Assembly (NCBI RefSeq): GCF_003584565.2
Contig: NZ_CP031010.1
Span: 3,348,001-3,412,000, forward strand
Length of the DNA stretch: 64,000 nucleotides
Direction of reading: 5' to 3'
Source of the DNA: Alteromonas sp. RKMC-009
Lineage (GTDB): Bacteria; Pseudomonadota; Gammaproteobacteria; Enterobacterales; Alteromonadaceae
Below are positions 43,469 through 52,429 of this stretch, in pieces. The position numbers were made by a program, and so were the translations under genes. The stretch's first letter is position 1, and each line of letters opens with the position of its first letter. The notes under the pieces were generated by a model. That model did not search any database. It saw only the letters and a list, made by a program, of their open reading frames with translations, and was not told the origin of the DNA.

Positions 43469-43491
43469 AGGCCAGCTTTAAAGGCTGGCCT
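43469..43491 (-). terminator. Terminator of the CHRD lipoprotein gene
   Basis: AGGCCAGC and GCTGGCCT form a perfect 8-bp stem about 28 bases past the stop at 43519; on the minus strand a long T-rich run (TTTCTTTTTTTATGGG) follows. Confidence 0.85.
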
Positions 43492-43518
43492 GTTTTAACG
43501 TTTTATATTCCGGAACGG

Positions 43519-45435
43519 TTATTCAATTTGTCCGCGTAATTCACCGTCGGGGTTGGCCGGTGTGTGGATATTTACGTAATGACCGCCTGAAATCAGGACA
43601 TCATAGATATCCATATCAATCATCGTATCTGCAGGGGTCATCCACATGCCCATGTCATCCGCAGACTGCTCCAGACCTACCAGAACATCACCGTTTTCAC
43701 CGGCTGCGCCTGTATGAATATGTGCTGCGGTGGCGTCATCAACACCTTCCGTGTTAACGACTACCTCCAGTGCATAAGTCATTGAATTTACCAGCGCATA
43801 ACCACTACCCGTTGCCGTTGTGGTAACAGCGGGCACCTGCTGATCGCCGCTCAGAGGGAAGGTAACCACCATGTAATCAGACGTTATGATCTGACCACGG
43901 ATTTCACCGCCCATGTTTGCAGGCGTATGCACATTGACGTAGTGACCACCCGAGACCAGTACTTCAAGGATGTCAGCATCGATCATGGTATTTTCCGGTG
44001 TCATCCACATACCCATATCGTCAGCCGATTGCTCAAGGGCCACCAGTACATCTCCGTTCATGCCGATTCGGCCGGTATGAATATGAGCACCTGTCGCATC
44101 ATCAACCCCTTCAGTGTCGATAACCAGCTCAAGAGCATAAGTAGACGTGTTTACCAGCGCATAACCGTGACCCATTGCCATGGTATCAACAGCAGGCACC
44201 TCCTGCTCACCGTCCAGCATAAAGGTCGCAATCGCATACTCGTTTGTGAGGATCTGACCACGCAGTTCACCTCCGCCGTTAGCAGGTGTATGCACATTTA
44301 CATAGTGACCACCCGATGCCAGTACGCCAAAGATATCAGCATCAATCATCGTCCCTTCCGGCGCCATCCAGGTTCCTGCGTCATCGGCTGATTGCTCAAG
44401 TGCAACAAGCACGTCGCCATTCATGCCGACTCTTCCGGTGTGGATATGTGCCATGGTTGCGTCATCAACGCCTTCTGTGACTACCGTCAGTTCCAGTGCA
44501 TAGTCATCAGTGTTCACCAGCGCATAGCCACTACCATAAGCTTCGGTAGTTACCGCTGGTACTTCCTGTGCGCCGGAGAGCATAAATGTAGCGAGGGCGA
44601 AATTATCTGTCAGGATTTGTCCGCGAATTTCACCGCCGGGAAAATCCGGAGAATGAACATTGACATAGTGGCCGCCGGAGACAAGCACCGCCAGGGTGTC
44701 TTCGTCAATCATTGTACCGTCGGGCGTCATCCACATCGTCATGTCGTCCATGGACTGTTCCAGTGCAACCAGAACATCACCATTCATGCCTGCACGGCCT
44801 GTATGAATATGTGCAGCACTGGCATTGTCCAAATCTTCTGTGTAAATCACTAAATCAAGGTCGTAGGTCGCTGTCGATACCAGCGCGTAGCCGTAACCGT
44901 CAGCCATGGTCGATACCGCAGGCACCTCCTGAGTACCGTCCAGCATAAACGTCACGATAGCCATGTCATCGGAAATAATCTGACCGCGAACCTCGCCATC
45001 CCCGAAACTTTCAGTGTGCACATTGATGTACCAGTCACCGTCTTCCAAATCAGCAATCAAGTCACTTGTGATACTGGTTTCGGCCAGCGTGTATGTACCG
45101 TCTGATGTCATCTCCAGCCCGAATGCCACATCACCGTTACGACCTATATCGCCGTCATGAATGTGAACAGCTGACACACCTTCAACACCGCTTACGTCCA
45201 CCGTCGCCCGCAGAAGCATAAGCTCTTCATCAACTTCGACGGTGGCCATCGCCATTTGCGTCGACATATTCATAGGGACTTGCTGCATACCATTGAGTTC
45301 AACATCGTAGGTGGCAGATGCTGAGAAGGTGGGCTCTTCCGGTTCGACAACAATAACCTCATCATCATCGTCATCACTGGAGCATGCACTTAATGCAACT
45401 GCCGCTCCGATTACTGCTAACTTATAAAATTTCAT
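43519..45435 (-). CDS. Lipoprotein with five CHRD domains
   Basis: With the ATG at 45433-45435 (GGAGAG five bases upstream) this is a 638-residue lipoprotein: lipobox ALSAC (Cys18), an acidic SSDDDDDE tether, then five CHRD (chordin-like) domains of about 121 residues. Each carries the pair HIHTGRxGMNGDVLVALEQS and GGHYVNVHTP followed by GGEIRGQI; the first domain is the most divergent (HIHDGDIGRNGDVAFGLE). CHRD domains were defined from chordin, where they accompany BMP binding; the bacterial role is unknown. The conserved histidines could bind metal. The protein is strongly acidic and rich in Met and Asp. It is probably anchored to the outer membrane and may act in adhesion or surface binding, which is inference. 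Confidence 0.9.
   Translation of the reverse strand: MKFYKLAVIGAAVALSACSSDDDDDEVIVVEPEEPTFSASATYDVELNGMQQVPMNMSTQMAMATVEVDEELMLLRATVDVSGVEGVSAVHIHDGDIGRNGDVAFGLEMTSDGTYTLAETSITSDLIADLEDGDWYINVHTESFGDGEVRGQIISDDMAIVTFMLDGTQEVPAVSTMADGYGYALVSTATYDLDLVIYTEDLDNASAAHIHTGRAGMNGDVLVALEQSMDDMTMWMTPDGTMIDEDTLAVLVSGGHYVNVHSPDFPGGEIRGQILTDNFALATFMLSGAQEVPAVTTEAYGSGYALVNTDDYALELTVVTEGVDDATMAHIHTGRVGMNGDVLVALEQSADDAGTWMAPEGTMIDADIFGVLASGGHYVNVHTPANGGGELRGQILTNEYAIATFMLDGEQEVPAVDTMAMGHGYALVNTSTYALELVIDTEGVDDATGAHIHTGRIGMNGDVLVALEQSADDMGMWMTPENTMIDADILEVLVSGGHYVNVHTPANMGGEIRGQIITSDYMVVTFPLSGDQQVPAVTTTATGSGYALVNSMTYALEVVVNTEGVDDATAAHIHTGAAGENGDVLVGLEQSADDMGMWMTPADTMIDMDIYDVLISGGHYVNIHTPANPDGELRGQIE
43522..44973 (-). 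repeat. Four tandem 363-bp-class CHRD-coding repeats
   Basis: CHRD units 2-5 are each about 121 codons and highly alike at protein level, so the DNA forms a tandem array with a period near 363 bp. Third and fourth units are the most similar. Such arrays can gain or lose units by recombination. Confidence 0.75.
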
Positions 45436-45749
45436 GTTTCTCTCCGCCGGTGAAAAAATAATTAACACTGTTTTAACGGAGTGTGCACAACTTGGTTCAT
45501 TTATGCTGCTAAATAAAGTCAATTATCGGATTAATATTTATTAATAGTTTCATAACTCACTGAAATTGCTCCGGTAGTCAGCCGCGGGGCAAATTATTCG
45601 TGAAATCCGGGGGGGATCACCTCATAGCAAAACTCGATATTTAAGCTATGGGAAAAGCTTGCGTGTGATCAGTTGAACCCTGCGTGTGTATTGACGTACA
45701 GGGAATAAATAGGTTTAGATAGCCAAAACTGAACAACCGGAAGCCTCCT
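45436..45749. other. Divergent promoter region
   Basis: This 314-bp stretch separates the CHRD and DUF411 genes. I see an AT-rich part at 45500-45560 and a weak CATAGC/GCTATG inverted repeat at 45623-45650, but no gene. Confidence 0.4.
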
Positions 45750-46229
45750 ATGAACATAAAAATAGCACTCGCAGCACTCTTGCTGATTTTGCCGGCAACT
45801 TTACCCGCGACGGCAGAAACTGTTGATCCGGAAGCGGCAAAAATGGATGTGTATAAAAGCCCGACTTGCGGCTGTTGTAAAAAGTGGATTTCTCACATAG
45901 AAAAAGCGGGTTTTGCTGTCAATCCTGTGGACCATTCAGATTTATATACACTGAAAATGAATGCAGGCATCCAGCCTGAATACCAGTCGTGTCACACCGG
46001 CATTATTGACGGATACGTGTTTGAAGGTCATGTACCTGCCAAATTTATCGAACAGTTTCTGGAACAGCCGGTAGAGAATGCCATCGGGCTCTCGGTTCCT
46101 GCCATGCCCGTTGGTACGCCGGGTATGGAAATGGGCGACCGCTTTATGCCTTACGATGTTTTAGTGTTGATGAAAGACGGCTCAGACCGGGTGTATGCCA
46201 GCATCAAAGGTTACAACGAACAGTTCTGA
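45750..46229 (+). CDS. Periplasmic DUF411 metal-binding protein
   Basis: A 159-residue exported protein with a signal peptide (MNIKIALAALLLILPATLPA) and a DUF411 domain. The thioredoxin-like N-terminus has YKSPTCGCCKKWISHIEKAG, then HSDLYTLKMNAGIQPEYQSC and HTGIIDGYVFEGHVPA, with a Met-rich C-terminus (VPAMPVGTPGMEMGDRFMPY). DUF411 proteins are often linked to copper resistance, and the Cys/Met ligands here fit copper binding. No other copper gene is adjacent, so the role is inferred. AGCCTCCT-like sequence precedes the start; a canonical Shine-Dalgarno is unclear. Confidence 0.88.
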   Translation: MNIKIALAALLLILPATLPATAETVDPEAAKMDVYKSPTCGCCKKWISHIEKAGFAVNPVDHSDLYTLKMNAGIQPEYQSCHTGIIDGYVFEGHVPAKFIEQFLEQPVENAIGLSVPAMPVGTPGMEMGDRFMPYDVLVLMKDGSDRVYASIKGYNEQF

Positions 46230-46347
46230 TCAAAATCTAAAATTTTGTCGTCTGGATTAAAAAATATGTTGTAACTGTGTCTGAACTTAAAAAACGTCGC
46301 CGGCGTAATCACATCAACCAAACCGGCCCGTTTTTTAAGGATGATGC

Positions 46348-48618
46348 ATGACAAGGTCACTCTCTTTAGTTGCGTTAAGTTTATCTCTGGCTGCCTGTGG
46401 CGGCGGAGGCTCAGACAGTTCAGATAATCCCCCTTCCACACCCGCTCCCGCTTCTTATACTGTTGAGGTTACAACCTCTGCAGGTGGCAGTGCGTCGGTA
46501 ACCAGCCGCGCGGTGACTGAAGGAAATACTCTGGCGATTACATTCACAGCTGACAGTGGTTACACGTTAACCGGCGTTGAAGGTTGCGATGGAACACTGG
46601 AAGGTAATACATATACGACAGGCGCGATTACTGCCGGCTGCACCGTAAATGGTGAGTTTGCCGCTGTTGATACCACCGTCAGTATTACCAGTGCAACCAT
46701 GACCGGCGGCATGATATATCCTGCCAGCTTAACTGCAGAGCAAGGCGATACAGTACAATTTACACTCGTTCCGGATGTCACCAATATGGTTGAAACGGTG
46801 TCAGGGTGTGACGGTGAACTGAAAGGTAATATTTACGCTTTCACCGCCTCAGAAAGTTGTGAGATTTCAGCCAGTTTTACTGCGCAGTCAGATACGACGA
46901 CCCGCAATAACACCGGCGCTCAGAAAACACTGGTACTGCCGGTAGCCTTTGCCGGCAGAGATGCGATAGATAATCTCTCTGTTGACGACCTGACCACGAT
47001 GTTTATAAGTAGTGATGCTTCCGTAAACCAGTATGTGGTGGACGCTTCTGAAGGTAGTACCTGGCTTGAGCCTCATATCCTGCCCTACTACACATTAACC
47101 AGTACCAACACGGCATCAAACGGCAGTACCTCGGGCTTCACTTACACAGACGCTGAGGTATTAATTGGTGACGCACAACGTCAGGAGATTTACAGTTACA
47201 TTGCTGCCAATGTGGAAGACTACACCAGCTATGACCGTCTTATCACAGTTATCAATGACAATCCGAACCAGCCTTACGTATGCTATGCGTCTTTAAATCA
47301 CAGTGCAGAAATTGAAAGCTGGGATCACTATGTGGCTCACACGGCCAGTGCATGTGCTTCAAAGGCAACCTTTGTTCATCAACTCGGTCACACCTTCGGC
47401 ATGCGCCATACAACAGCCAGCCAGTGCGAAAATCTGCCGGTTGAGACTTTTGCTTACCGCAGTACTGAAGATTGTGAAACTGACGGCGAAGCCAGTCCCT
47501 TCCCAATGGGAGAATTGTCTGATCATGATGCAACATATACTGCGACCATGCGTAACCTGGCAGGATGGATTGATGACAGCCGTCAGGCTATTGTCACAAC
47601 GCCGGCCAATGTGACATTGTCTCAGTCATCTTCCCCTGATGGTGGTGTTCAGTTAGTCCGCATCCCCTATGCACTTGATGCCAATGGTGATGCGGTGTAC
47701 GTGAATTTCGAGCTGAAAACTAACACCGGACTGGATGCCAGCCTTTTCACTGCTAAAGGTGTTGAAGATAACTGGCAATTATTAGTATCTATCCCGCAAA
47801 CCCGCACAACCTCCGCGGTGAGTAGTCCGTTAGATGCCTTATATTTGATGCCTGACGATGACGATGAAATTGGTATCAACGGGGATTATTTAGATACATT
47901 CCGTGGCATGTCTGTGCGCATAGCCGGAACACAGGGCAGTGGTAAAACGTTAACTGTCGATCTGGACATTACCCCCCCAGTGATGTTGCCCCGGCCGGCA
48001 CTGTCTGTCCTTGCAGGCGATAGCACAGCAGAAACAACCACAGTGACGCTTACAAATACTTCGGCATCTGCAATTTCCGGCATTACTGAAAGTCTGGCAG
48101 GGTTAAACCCGTCTCACTTTACGGTGCAGTCTTCTACCTGCGCAGGCTCATCACTGGCTACGAATGCAAGCTGTCAGGTAGTCGTGGCGCGCACGTCTAC
48201 CAACCCTGCATTTGCCACGTTGAGGTTTGCCGGTAACGCTGATCAGGTACAGCAAGCTGAAATTGAAGCCATTGCCATTAATGAGCCTTATGACAGCGCC
48301 GCAGCACTTGAGTGGATGACACTGAGCGACTATCCCCGTATGTCATTATTTGAAGCGGTGGCATTTTGCGAAGCACGTGAAGACAACGGCAACACCGACT
48401 GGCGCGTACCTTCCGCGGAAGAGTTGAATGCAGCCTTCACCGGTTCTGCAACACCGCCACTTGATTTGACTTCTGCAACTTACGATCGTTATTTCTGGTC
48501 AAAATCAGTAGAAGCCGACTTATCTATGTCGACGCTGGCGGTCATCAACGACAGTTACAGTATGGCGAATTCTCCCCGCAGCGCCGTCAGACACGTGGTG
48601 TGCACCCGCACACAGTAA
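46348..48618 (+). CDS. Large lipoprotein with a metzincin-like domain lacking the catalytic Glu
   Basis: A 756-residue lipoprotein: lipobox LAAC (Cys17) with a GGGGSDSSD tether, two Cys-paired beta-repeat domains (about 37-110 and 115-180) resembling bacterial surface InlB-type repeats, then a peptidase-like domain. This carries HQLGHTFGMRH at 344-354, the metzincin motif HExxHxxGxxH with Gln345 (codon CAA, 47380-47382) in place of the catalytic Glu. Zinc ligands H344, H348 and H354 remain. The overall context (VYCYASLNHS-like stretch before, M11/gametolysin-like spacing) suggests a secreted peptidase ancestor. A C-terminal region (about 650-756) resembles DUF1566/Lcl (DWRVPSAEELNAAF, YFWSKSVE). 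AAGGA precedes the ATG. Likely a surface binding protein or pseudo-protease. Confidence 0.7.
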   Translation: MTRSLSLVALSLSLAACGGGGSDSSDNPPSTPAPASYTVEVTTSAGGSASVTSRAVTEGNTLAITFTADSGYTLTGVEGCDGTLEGNTYTTGAITAGCTVNGEFAAVDTTVSITSATMTGGMIYPASLTAEQGDTVQFTLVPDVTNMVETVSGCDGELKGNIYAFTASESCEISASFTAQSDTTTRNNTGAQKTLVLPVAFAGRDAIDNLSVDDLTTMFISSDASVNQYVVDASEGSTWLEPHILPYYTLTSTNTASNGSTSGFTYTDAEVLIGDAQRQEIYSYIAANVEDYTSYDRLITVINDNPNQPYVCYASLNHSAEIESWDHYVAHTASACASKATFVHQLGHTFGMRHTTASQCENLPVETFAYRSTEDCETDGEASPFPMGELSDHDATYTATMRNLAGWIDDSRQAIVTTPANVTLSQSSSPDGGVQLVRIPYALDANGDAVYVNFELKTNTGLDASLFTAKGVEDNWQLLVSIPQTRTTSAVSSPLDALYLMPDDDDEIGINGDYLDTFRGMSVRIAGTQGSGKTLTVDLDITPPVMLPRPALSVLAGDSTAETTTVTLTNTSASAISGITESLAGLNPSHFTVQSSTCAGSSLATNASCQVVVARTSTNPAFATLRFAGNADQVQQAEIEAIAINEPYDSAAALEWMTLSDYPRMSLFEAVAFCEAREDNGNTDWRVPSAEELNAAFTGSATPPLDLTSATYDRYFWSKSVEADLSMSTLAVINDSYSMANSPRSAVRHVVCTRTQ

Positions 48619-48640
48619 TGCAACTTTCATCTTTTGCTGA

Positions 48641-48666
48641 GGCCGGCGAATATGCCGGCCTTTTTT
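48641..48666 (+). terminator. Rho-independent terminator
   Basis: GGCCGGC, loop GAATAT and GCCGGCC form a 7-bp GC stem followed by six T residues, 22 bases past the stop of the metzincin-like lipoprotein. Confidence 0.92.
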
Positions 48667-48770
48667 GTGCTCTCAAAGATTGAAAGATGACAGCCTCAAC
48701 TGGTTTGTCCAGTTGACCTTGTCCAAAAGTAGTGGCATGCTTCAGTAACAAATCATTAACGTTACGAGCT

Positions 48771-49676
48771 ATGACAGCAAGCCAACCCCCTCTTTCTCAG
48801 GCATCCCTTTTTATTCCCGACGGTCATCATCAATTGCATCTGCGTCACATCCATGCCACGCAGGACGGCGAGCCGGTACTGATGATCCACGGAGCCATTG
48901 AAAATGGGAAAATCTTCTATACCGAATCGGGAAAAGGACTGGGTTGTTTTCTGGCTGAACAGGGGTTTGATGTGTACGTTGCTGACATGCGTGGCCGCGG
49001 CAAAAGTACGCCTCCCATTGCTGAAGATCCAAACCATGATCAAAACGACCTGATAACCCGCGACATCCCTATGATGATTAACTTCATCGCACAACGTACC
49101 GGTAAAAAAGTACATGTGATTTGTCATTCCTGGGGCGGTGTGCTTACTGCATCTGTTCTGGCCCGCTATCCTGAAATTACAGAAAAGGTACGCAGCCAGG
49201 TGTGCTTTGGCACAAAGCGTACAGTGAGCGCTAAGAACTTTGAGCGGTTGTTTAAGGTTGAGCTGGTATGGAAGCGGTTTTCTCCCTTTATCGCAAAGCG
49301 CAAAGGCTATTTGCCCGGCAGGCAGTATAAAATAGGCTCGGATGACGAAACTTTCGGCTCATTGACGCAAAGCGTTCACTGGGTAAAACACACGCCCTGG
49401 ACTGACTTAAAAGACGGTTTTGATTACGCGGCTGCCGCCACAAAAACGAACTGGCCTCCTACCTGGCACATTGCTGCCATCAATGATTATGCACTCGGCC
49501 ATCCGGTTGATATTCAGCGTTTCATTGCCGAAACCGGTGACACCAATGTGCTCTTCACCGTTCTGGCGAAACAAAACGGTAACGCCATGGATTACGACCA
49601 TATCAACATGCTGACCCATCCCGCTGCCAGAGAAGATCATTTTCCTGATGTGGTGGCGTGGCTGAAAAATCACTGA
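48771..49676 (+). CDS. Alpha/beta-fold hydrolase
   Basis: A 301-residue alpha/beta hydrolase. The oxyanion loop is in LMIHGAIENG, the nucleophile elbow is CHSWGG, and the catalytic His is probably in YDHINMLTHPAAREDHFP near the C-terminus. The strand VYVADMRGRGKSTPP is typical of the lipase/esterase-like branch. I use the ATG at 48771; an upstream in-frame GTG at 48732 is possible. No signal peptide is present, so it is cytoplasmic. The substrate is unknown. Confidence 0.83.
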   Translation: MTASQPPLSQASLFIPDGHHQLHLRHIHATQDGEPVLMIHGAIENGKIFYTESGKGLGCFLAEQGFDVYVADMRGRGKSTPPIAEDPNHDQNDLITRDIPMMINFIAQRTGKKVHVICHSWGGVLTASVLARYPEITEKVRSQVCFGTKRTVSAKNFERLFKVELVWKRFSPFIAKRKGYLPGRQYKIGSDDETFGSLTQSVHWVKHTPWTDLKDGFDYAAAATKTNWPPTWHIAAINDYALGHPVDIQRFIAETGDTNVLFTVLAKQNGNAMDYDHINMLTHPAAREDHFPDVVAWLKNH

Positions 49677-49698
49677 GCCGGTGCAGGCATTTCATAGA

Positions 49699-49717
49699 GG
49701 CGGGCATGCTACCCGCC
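49699..49717. terminator. Hairpin between convergent genes
   Basis: GGCGGG, loop CATGCTA and CCCGCC form a 6-bp GC stem between the hydrolase and the acuI-type gene. A T-run is lacking. Confidence 0.5.
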
Positions 49718-49746
49718 AGTCTTAGCAATATAAATCCGATGGCAAG

Positions 49747-50727
49747 TTAGCGGTTTACATCCACAACGACTCTGCCCCGCACGTTGCCTTTCAATAATTC
49801 TCCGGCAGTGCTGACCACGTCAGAAAGTCCAATTTCTACTGAAATTTCTGACAGCATATCATGGTTGATTAAAGCAGCCAGCCGGTCCCAGGCTTCAATC
49901 CTGTCTTCAAGGGGACGCATCACACTGTCGATGCCGGCAAGGGTAACACCACGCAGAATGAATGGTGCAACTGTCGCGGGAAAATCCATGCCCTGAGCCA
50001 GACCACAGGCTGCTGCCACACCGCCATACTTTATTCCCGCACACACATTGGCAAGTGTATGGCTGCCCACTGAATCAACCGCTCCGGCCCAGCGCTCTTT
50101 TCCTAACGGTTTGCCAGGTTCAGACAACGACTGACGGTCGATAATGTCATTGGCACCGAGTTTTTTAAGATAATCAGCCTCATTGACGCGGCCCGTAGAA
50201 GCCACAACGGTGTAGCCCAGCTTTGCCAGTAATGCGATGGCAAAACTGCCTACTCCGCCATTGGCGCCGGTCACCAGTATTTCTCCTTTATCCGGTGTGA
50301 CACCGTGTTTTTCCAGCGCCAGTACACATAGCATCGCCGTGTATCCGGCGGTGCCAATTGCCATCGCCTGTGCGGGGGAAAAGGCTTCCGGCAAAGGAAT
50401 TAACCAGTCACTTTTCAAAACAGCTTTTTGTGCCAGACCTCCACAGTGGGTCTCTCCCACGCCGAAACCATTGAGCAATACCTTGTCACCCGGTTTAAAC
50501 CTTCCGGAACTGCTGCTTTCCACCACGCCAGCCAGATCAATACCGGGGATCATGGGGAAATGCCTGACTACCGGTGCTTTGCCGGTAATCGCCAGCGCAT
50601 CTTTATAGTTCAGTGTGCTGTGTGAAACCGCCACCGACACATCACCTTCCGGTAATGTACTCTCGTCGATGGTTTGTAATGACGCTTTGTACTGGTCGTC
50701 TTTTTCGATCAGAATACCTTTAAACAT
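49747..50727 (-). CDS. acuI: Acrylyl-CoA reductase-type MDR oxidoreductase (AcuI/YhdH)
   Basis: A 326-residue medium-chain dehydrogenase/reductase lacking the zinc site. Family signatures are [33 protein letters not shown], the NADPH-binding loop [19 protein letters not shown] and [16 protein letters not shown]. AcuI enzymes reduce acrylyl-CoA to propionyl-CoA with NADPH and protect cells from acrylate, for example from DMSP breakdown. No DMSP lyase gene is nearby, so a general role against electrophilic enoyl-CoA or enones is also possible. The start at 50725-50727 follows a GGAG. Its promoter holds the same 17-bp operator as the adjacent TetR gene. Confidence 0.9.
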   Translation of the reverse strand: MFKGILIEKDDQYKASLQTIDESTLPEGDVSVAVSHSTLNYKDALAITGKAPVVRHFPMIPGIDLAGVVESSSSGRFKPGDKVLLNGFGVGETHCGGLAQKAVLKSDWLIPLPEAFSPAQAMAIGTAGYTAMLCVLALEKHGVTPDKGEILVTGANGGVGSFAIALLAKLGYTVVASTGRVNEADYLKKLGANDIIDRQSLSEPGKPLGKERWAGAVDSVGSHTLANVCAGIKYGGVAAACGLAQGMDFPATVAPFILRGVTLAGIDSVMRPLEDRIEAWDRLAALINHDMLSEISVEIGLSDVVSTAGELLKGNVRGRVVVDVNR

Positions 50728-50753
50728 AGCTCCTCCGGTTGACTCGAATTAAT

Positions 50754-50770
50754 ATAGACCGATCGTCTAT
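50754..50770. promoter_or_regulatory. TetR operator at the acuI promoter
   Basis: ATAGACCGATCGTCTAT is an inverted repeat (ATAGAC/GTCTAT around CGATC) 27 bp upstream of the acuI start. The identical 17-mer recurs at 51431-51447. Regulators of the NemR/AcuR type are known to bind TAGACC-like palindromes. Confidence 0.8.
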
Positions 50771-50790
50771 TAACACGTAAAAATTTTTTC

Positions 50791-51420
50791 TTACCGCAAA
50801 CCATCCACAAAACACGTCAGATAGTTATCTAACGGGCGTGCAGAACGCTCCAGTTTCGCCCGGCTAACCGCCCCTTCCCAACCAGTCCAGAAATATTCGG
50901 CGGTGGCGGCACAGTTAGTTGTCGCCGGAATGTCACCTGATGCTTTAGCTTCTTCAAGACAAACCGCCAGTTGCTCCTGCCAGCTGTGAAAGATCTCAAT
51001 CAGCCGGCTGCGGAAGCTTTCCGGTAGTCCGTCGACTTCCTGCCCAAGATTGCCCACCAGACAACCCCGTCTGAAATCATGTTTTGCCATCCCCTCTTTG
51101 GCAGAATCAACAAAGGCAGCGATGCGCGCCAGAGCAGGCAAATTTGCATTAGTGAGGGCATTTTTCAGCTTACCGGCAAAATACTCCGCGTAGCTGTTTA
51201 GTACAGCATGACCGAAGGCCTCTTTACTAGCGAAGTAGAAGTAAAACGAGCCTTTGGGCACGCCTGCCTTTTTTAAGATCGTATCGATGCCGGAAGCAGC
51301 AAAGCCGTTTTCCGTTAAATGCGCGAGCCCGCTGCGGATAAGTTCCGCTCTGGTATCTCTTGAACTGCCTGCCGCTTTCGGTGGTCGTCCGCGACGGGGT
51401 TTGATAGTTGTATTTGTCAT
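50791..51420 (-). CDS. TetR-family repressor, AcuR/NemR-like
   Basis: A 209-residue TetR protein. After a basic RRGRPPK tail, the helix-turn-helix is GIDTILKKAGVPKGSFYFYF with SKEAFGHAVL, the form shared by AcuR and NemR regulators. A Cys at CLVGNLGQE lies where the NemR/AcuR group senses electrophiles. The start is uncertain: ATG at 51418-51420 or 51427-51429, neither with a Shine-Dalgarno; the operator overlaps the upstream ATG. It lies between acuI and a divergent DMT transporter, with identical operators on both sides, so it probably represses acuI, itself and perhaps the transporter. Confidence 0.88.
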   Translation of the reverse strand: MTNTTIKPRRGRPPKAAGSSRDTRAELIRSGLAHLTENGFAASGIDTILKKAGVPKGSFYFYFASKEAFGHAVLNSYAEYFAGKLKNALTNANLPALARIAAFVDSAKEGMAKHDFRRGCLVGNLGQEVDGLPESFRSRLIEIFHSWQEQLAVCLEEAKASGDIPATTNCAATAEYFWTGWEGAVSRAKLERSARPLDNYLTCFVDGLR

Positions 51421-51428
51421 CACAAACA

Positions 51429-51449
51429 TAATAGACCGATCGTCTATTA
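51429..51449. promoter_or_regulatory. TetR operator at the TetR/DMT promoters
   Basis: Perfect 8-bp arms TAATAGAC and GTCTATTA flank CGATC. The 17-bp core equals the acuI site. It is 82 bp upstream of the DMT transporter start and abuts the TetR start. Confidence 0.82.
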
Positions 51450-51531
51450 AATTACAACCTTTGCTTCCCCGGTTGTTCAGTTACACTACCCTCCGTTTTT
51501 ATTTATCGTATTTCAGTCAGGAATTTGTATC

Positions 51532-52428
51532 GTGTTTTACCTTAGTGCAGTAACTGTCCTTTGGGCGTTATCATTCAGTCTTATCGGGGTGTATCTTTCC
51601 GGTCATGTAGACAGCTACTTTGCCGTACTCACCCGCATCGTGCTGGCGGGGGTACTGTTTTTGCCATTTTTGCGCTTAACCGGTTTACCACGTAAATTCA
51701 TCGCCGGTCTTATCGTTACAGGCGCATTCCAGTTTGGTATTACCTACGTATGCCTTTACCGTTCCTTCGAATACCTGACCGTACCTGAAGTGCTGCTATT
51801 CACAATCTTCACGCCACTGTATGTATCTTTATTTAACGATATTATCGAACGGAGATTTTCCTTGCCCGGCCTAATATGTACAGGTATTGCGGTAGCCGGA
51901 GCGGCGGTCATCCGTTATGACGAAATCAGCAATGACTACATTACCGGCTTTTTAATTCTGCAACTGGCGAACCTGACCTTTGCCACAGGTCAGGTGGGAT
52001 ACGCTCAGTTAATCCGTCATTTTAAGCCTGCTTCCCCGCCCTGGCGCAGCTTTGCTTTGTTCTTCGCCGGTGCCCTGGTGGTGGTATTGCCTGCGTATTT
52101 ACTGTTCGGGGATGCAGGCAAACTCCCTTCAACACCGGTTCAGTGGGGTGTCCTTGGCTGGCTGGGACTGGTTGCATCAGGACTTGGCTTTTATTTCTGG
52201 AACCTGGGAGCTGTAAAAGTAGACGGCGGTACGTTAGGCATCATGAACAATGCTCTGATCCCGGCAGGTTTAATCATTAATGTGCTTATCTGGAACCGGG
52301 ATGCCGATCTTATCCGCCTGACTGCCGGAGGGGGAATCATTGTCGCTTCTCTGTATATTAATTATCGCTGGAATGCATTCTGGCAAAGAACTTACAACAA
52401 CAAGCAATTTGAAAATTCGGAGAAATAA
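51532..52428 (+). CDS. DMT-superfamily (EamA-type) transporter
   Basis: A 298-residue membrane protein with about ten helices in two EamA repeats: YLSAVTVLWALSFSLIGVYL at the start and GVLGWLGLVASGLGFYFWNL with GTLGIMNNALIPAGLIINVL in the second half. Members of this carboxylate/amino-acid branch usually export small metabolites. The start is GTG at 51532 with AGGA about ten bases upstream. It shares a regulatory region with the divergent AcuR/NemR-like gene, so it may be induced by the same electrophile; the substrate is unknown. Confidence 0.85.
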   Translation: MFYLSAVTVLWALSFSLIGVYLSGHVDSYFAVLTRIVLAGVLFLPFLRLTGLPRKFIAGLIVTGAFQFGITYVCLYRSFEYLTVPEVLLFTIFTPLYVSLFNDIIERRFSLPGLICTGIAVAGAAVIRYDEISNDYITGFLILQLANLTFATGQVGYAQLIRHFKPASPPWRSFALFFAGALVVVLPAYLLFGDAGKLPSTPVQWGVLGWLGLVASGLGFYFWNLGAVKVDGGTLGIMNNALIPAGLIINVLIWNRDADLIRLTAGGGIIVASLYINYRWNAFWQRTYNNKQFENSEK

Positions 52429-52429
52429 C

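Noticed and set aside
43927..44391. Antisense frames with repeated His/Cys motifs
   Set aside because: They are shadows of the CHRD tandem repeat.
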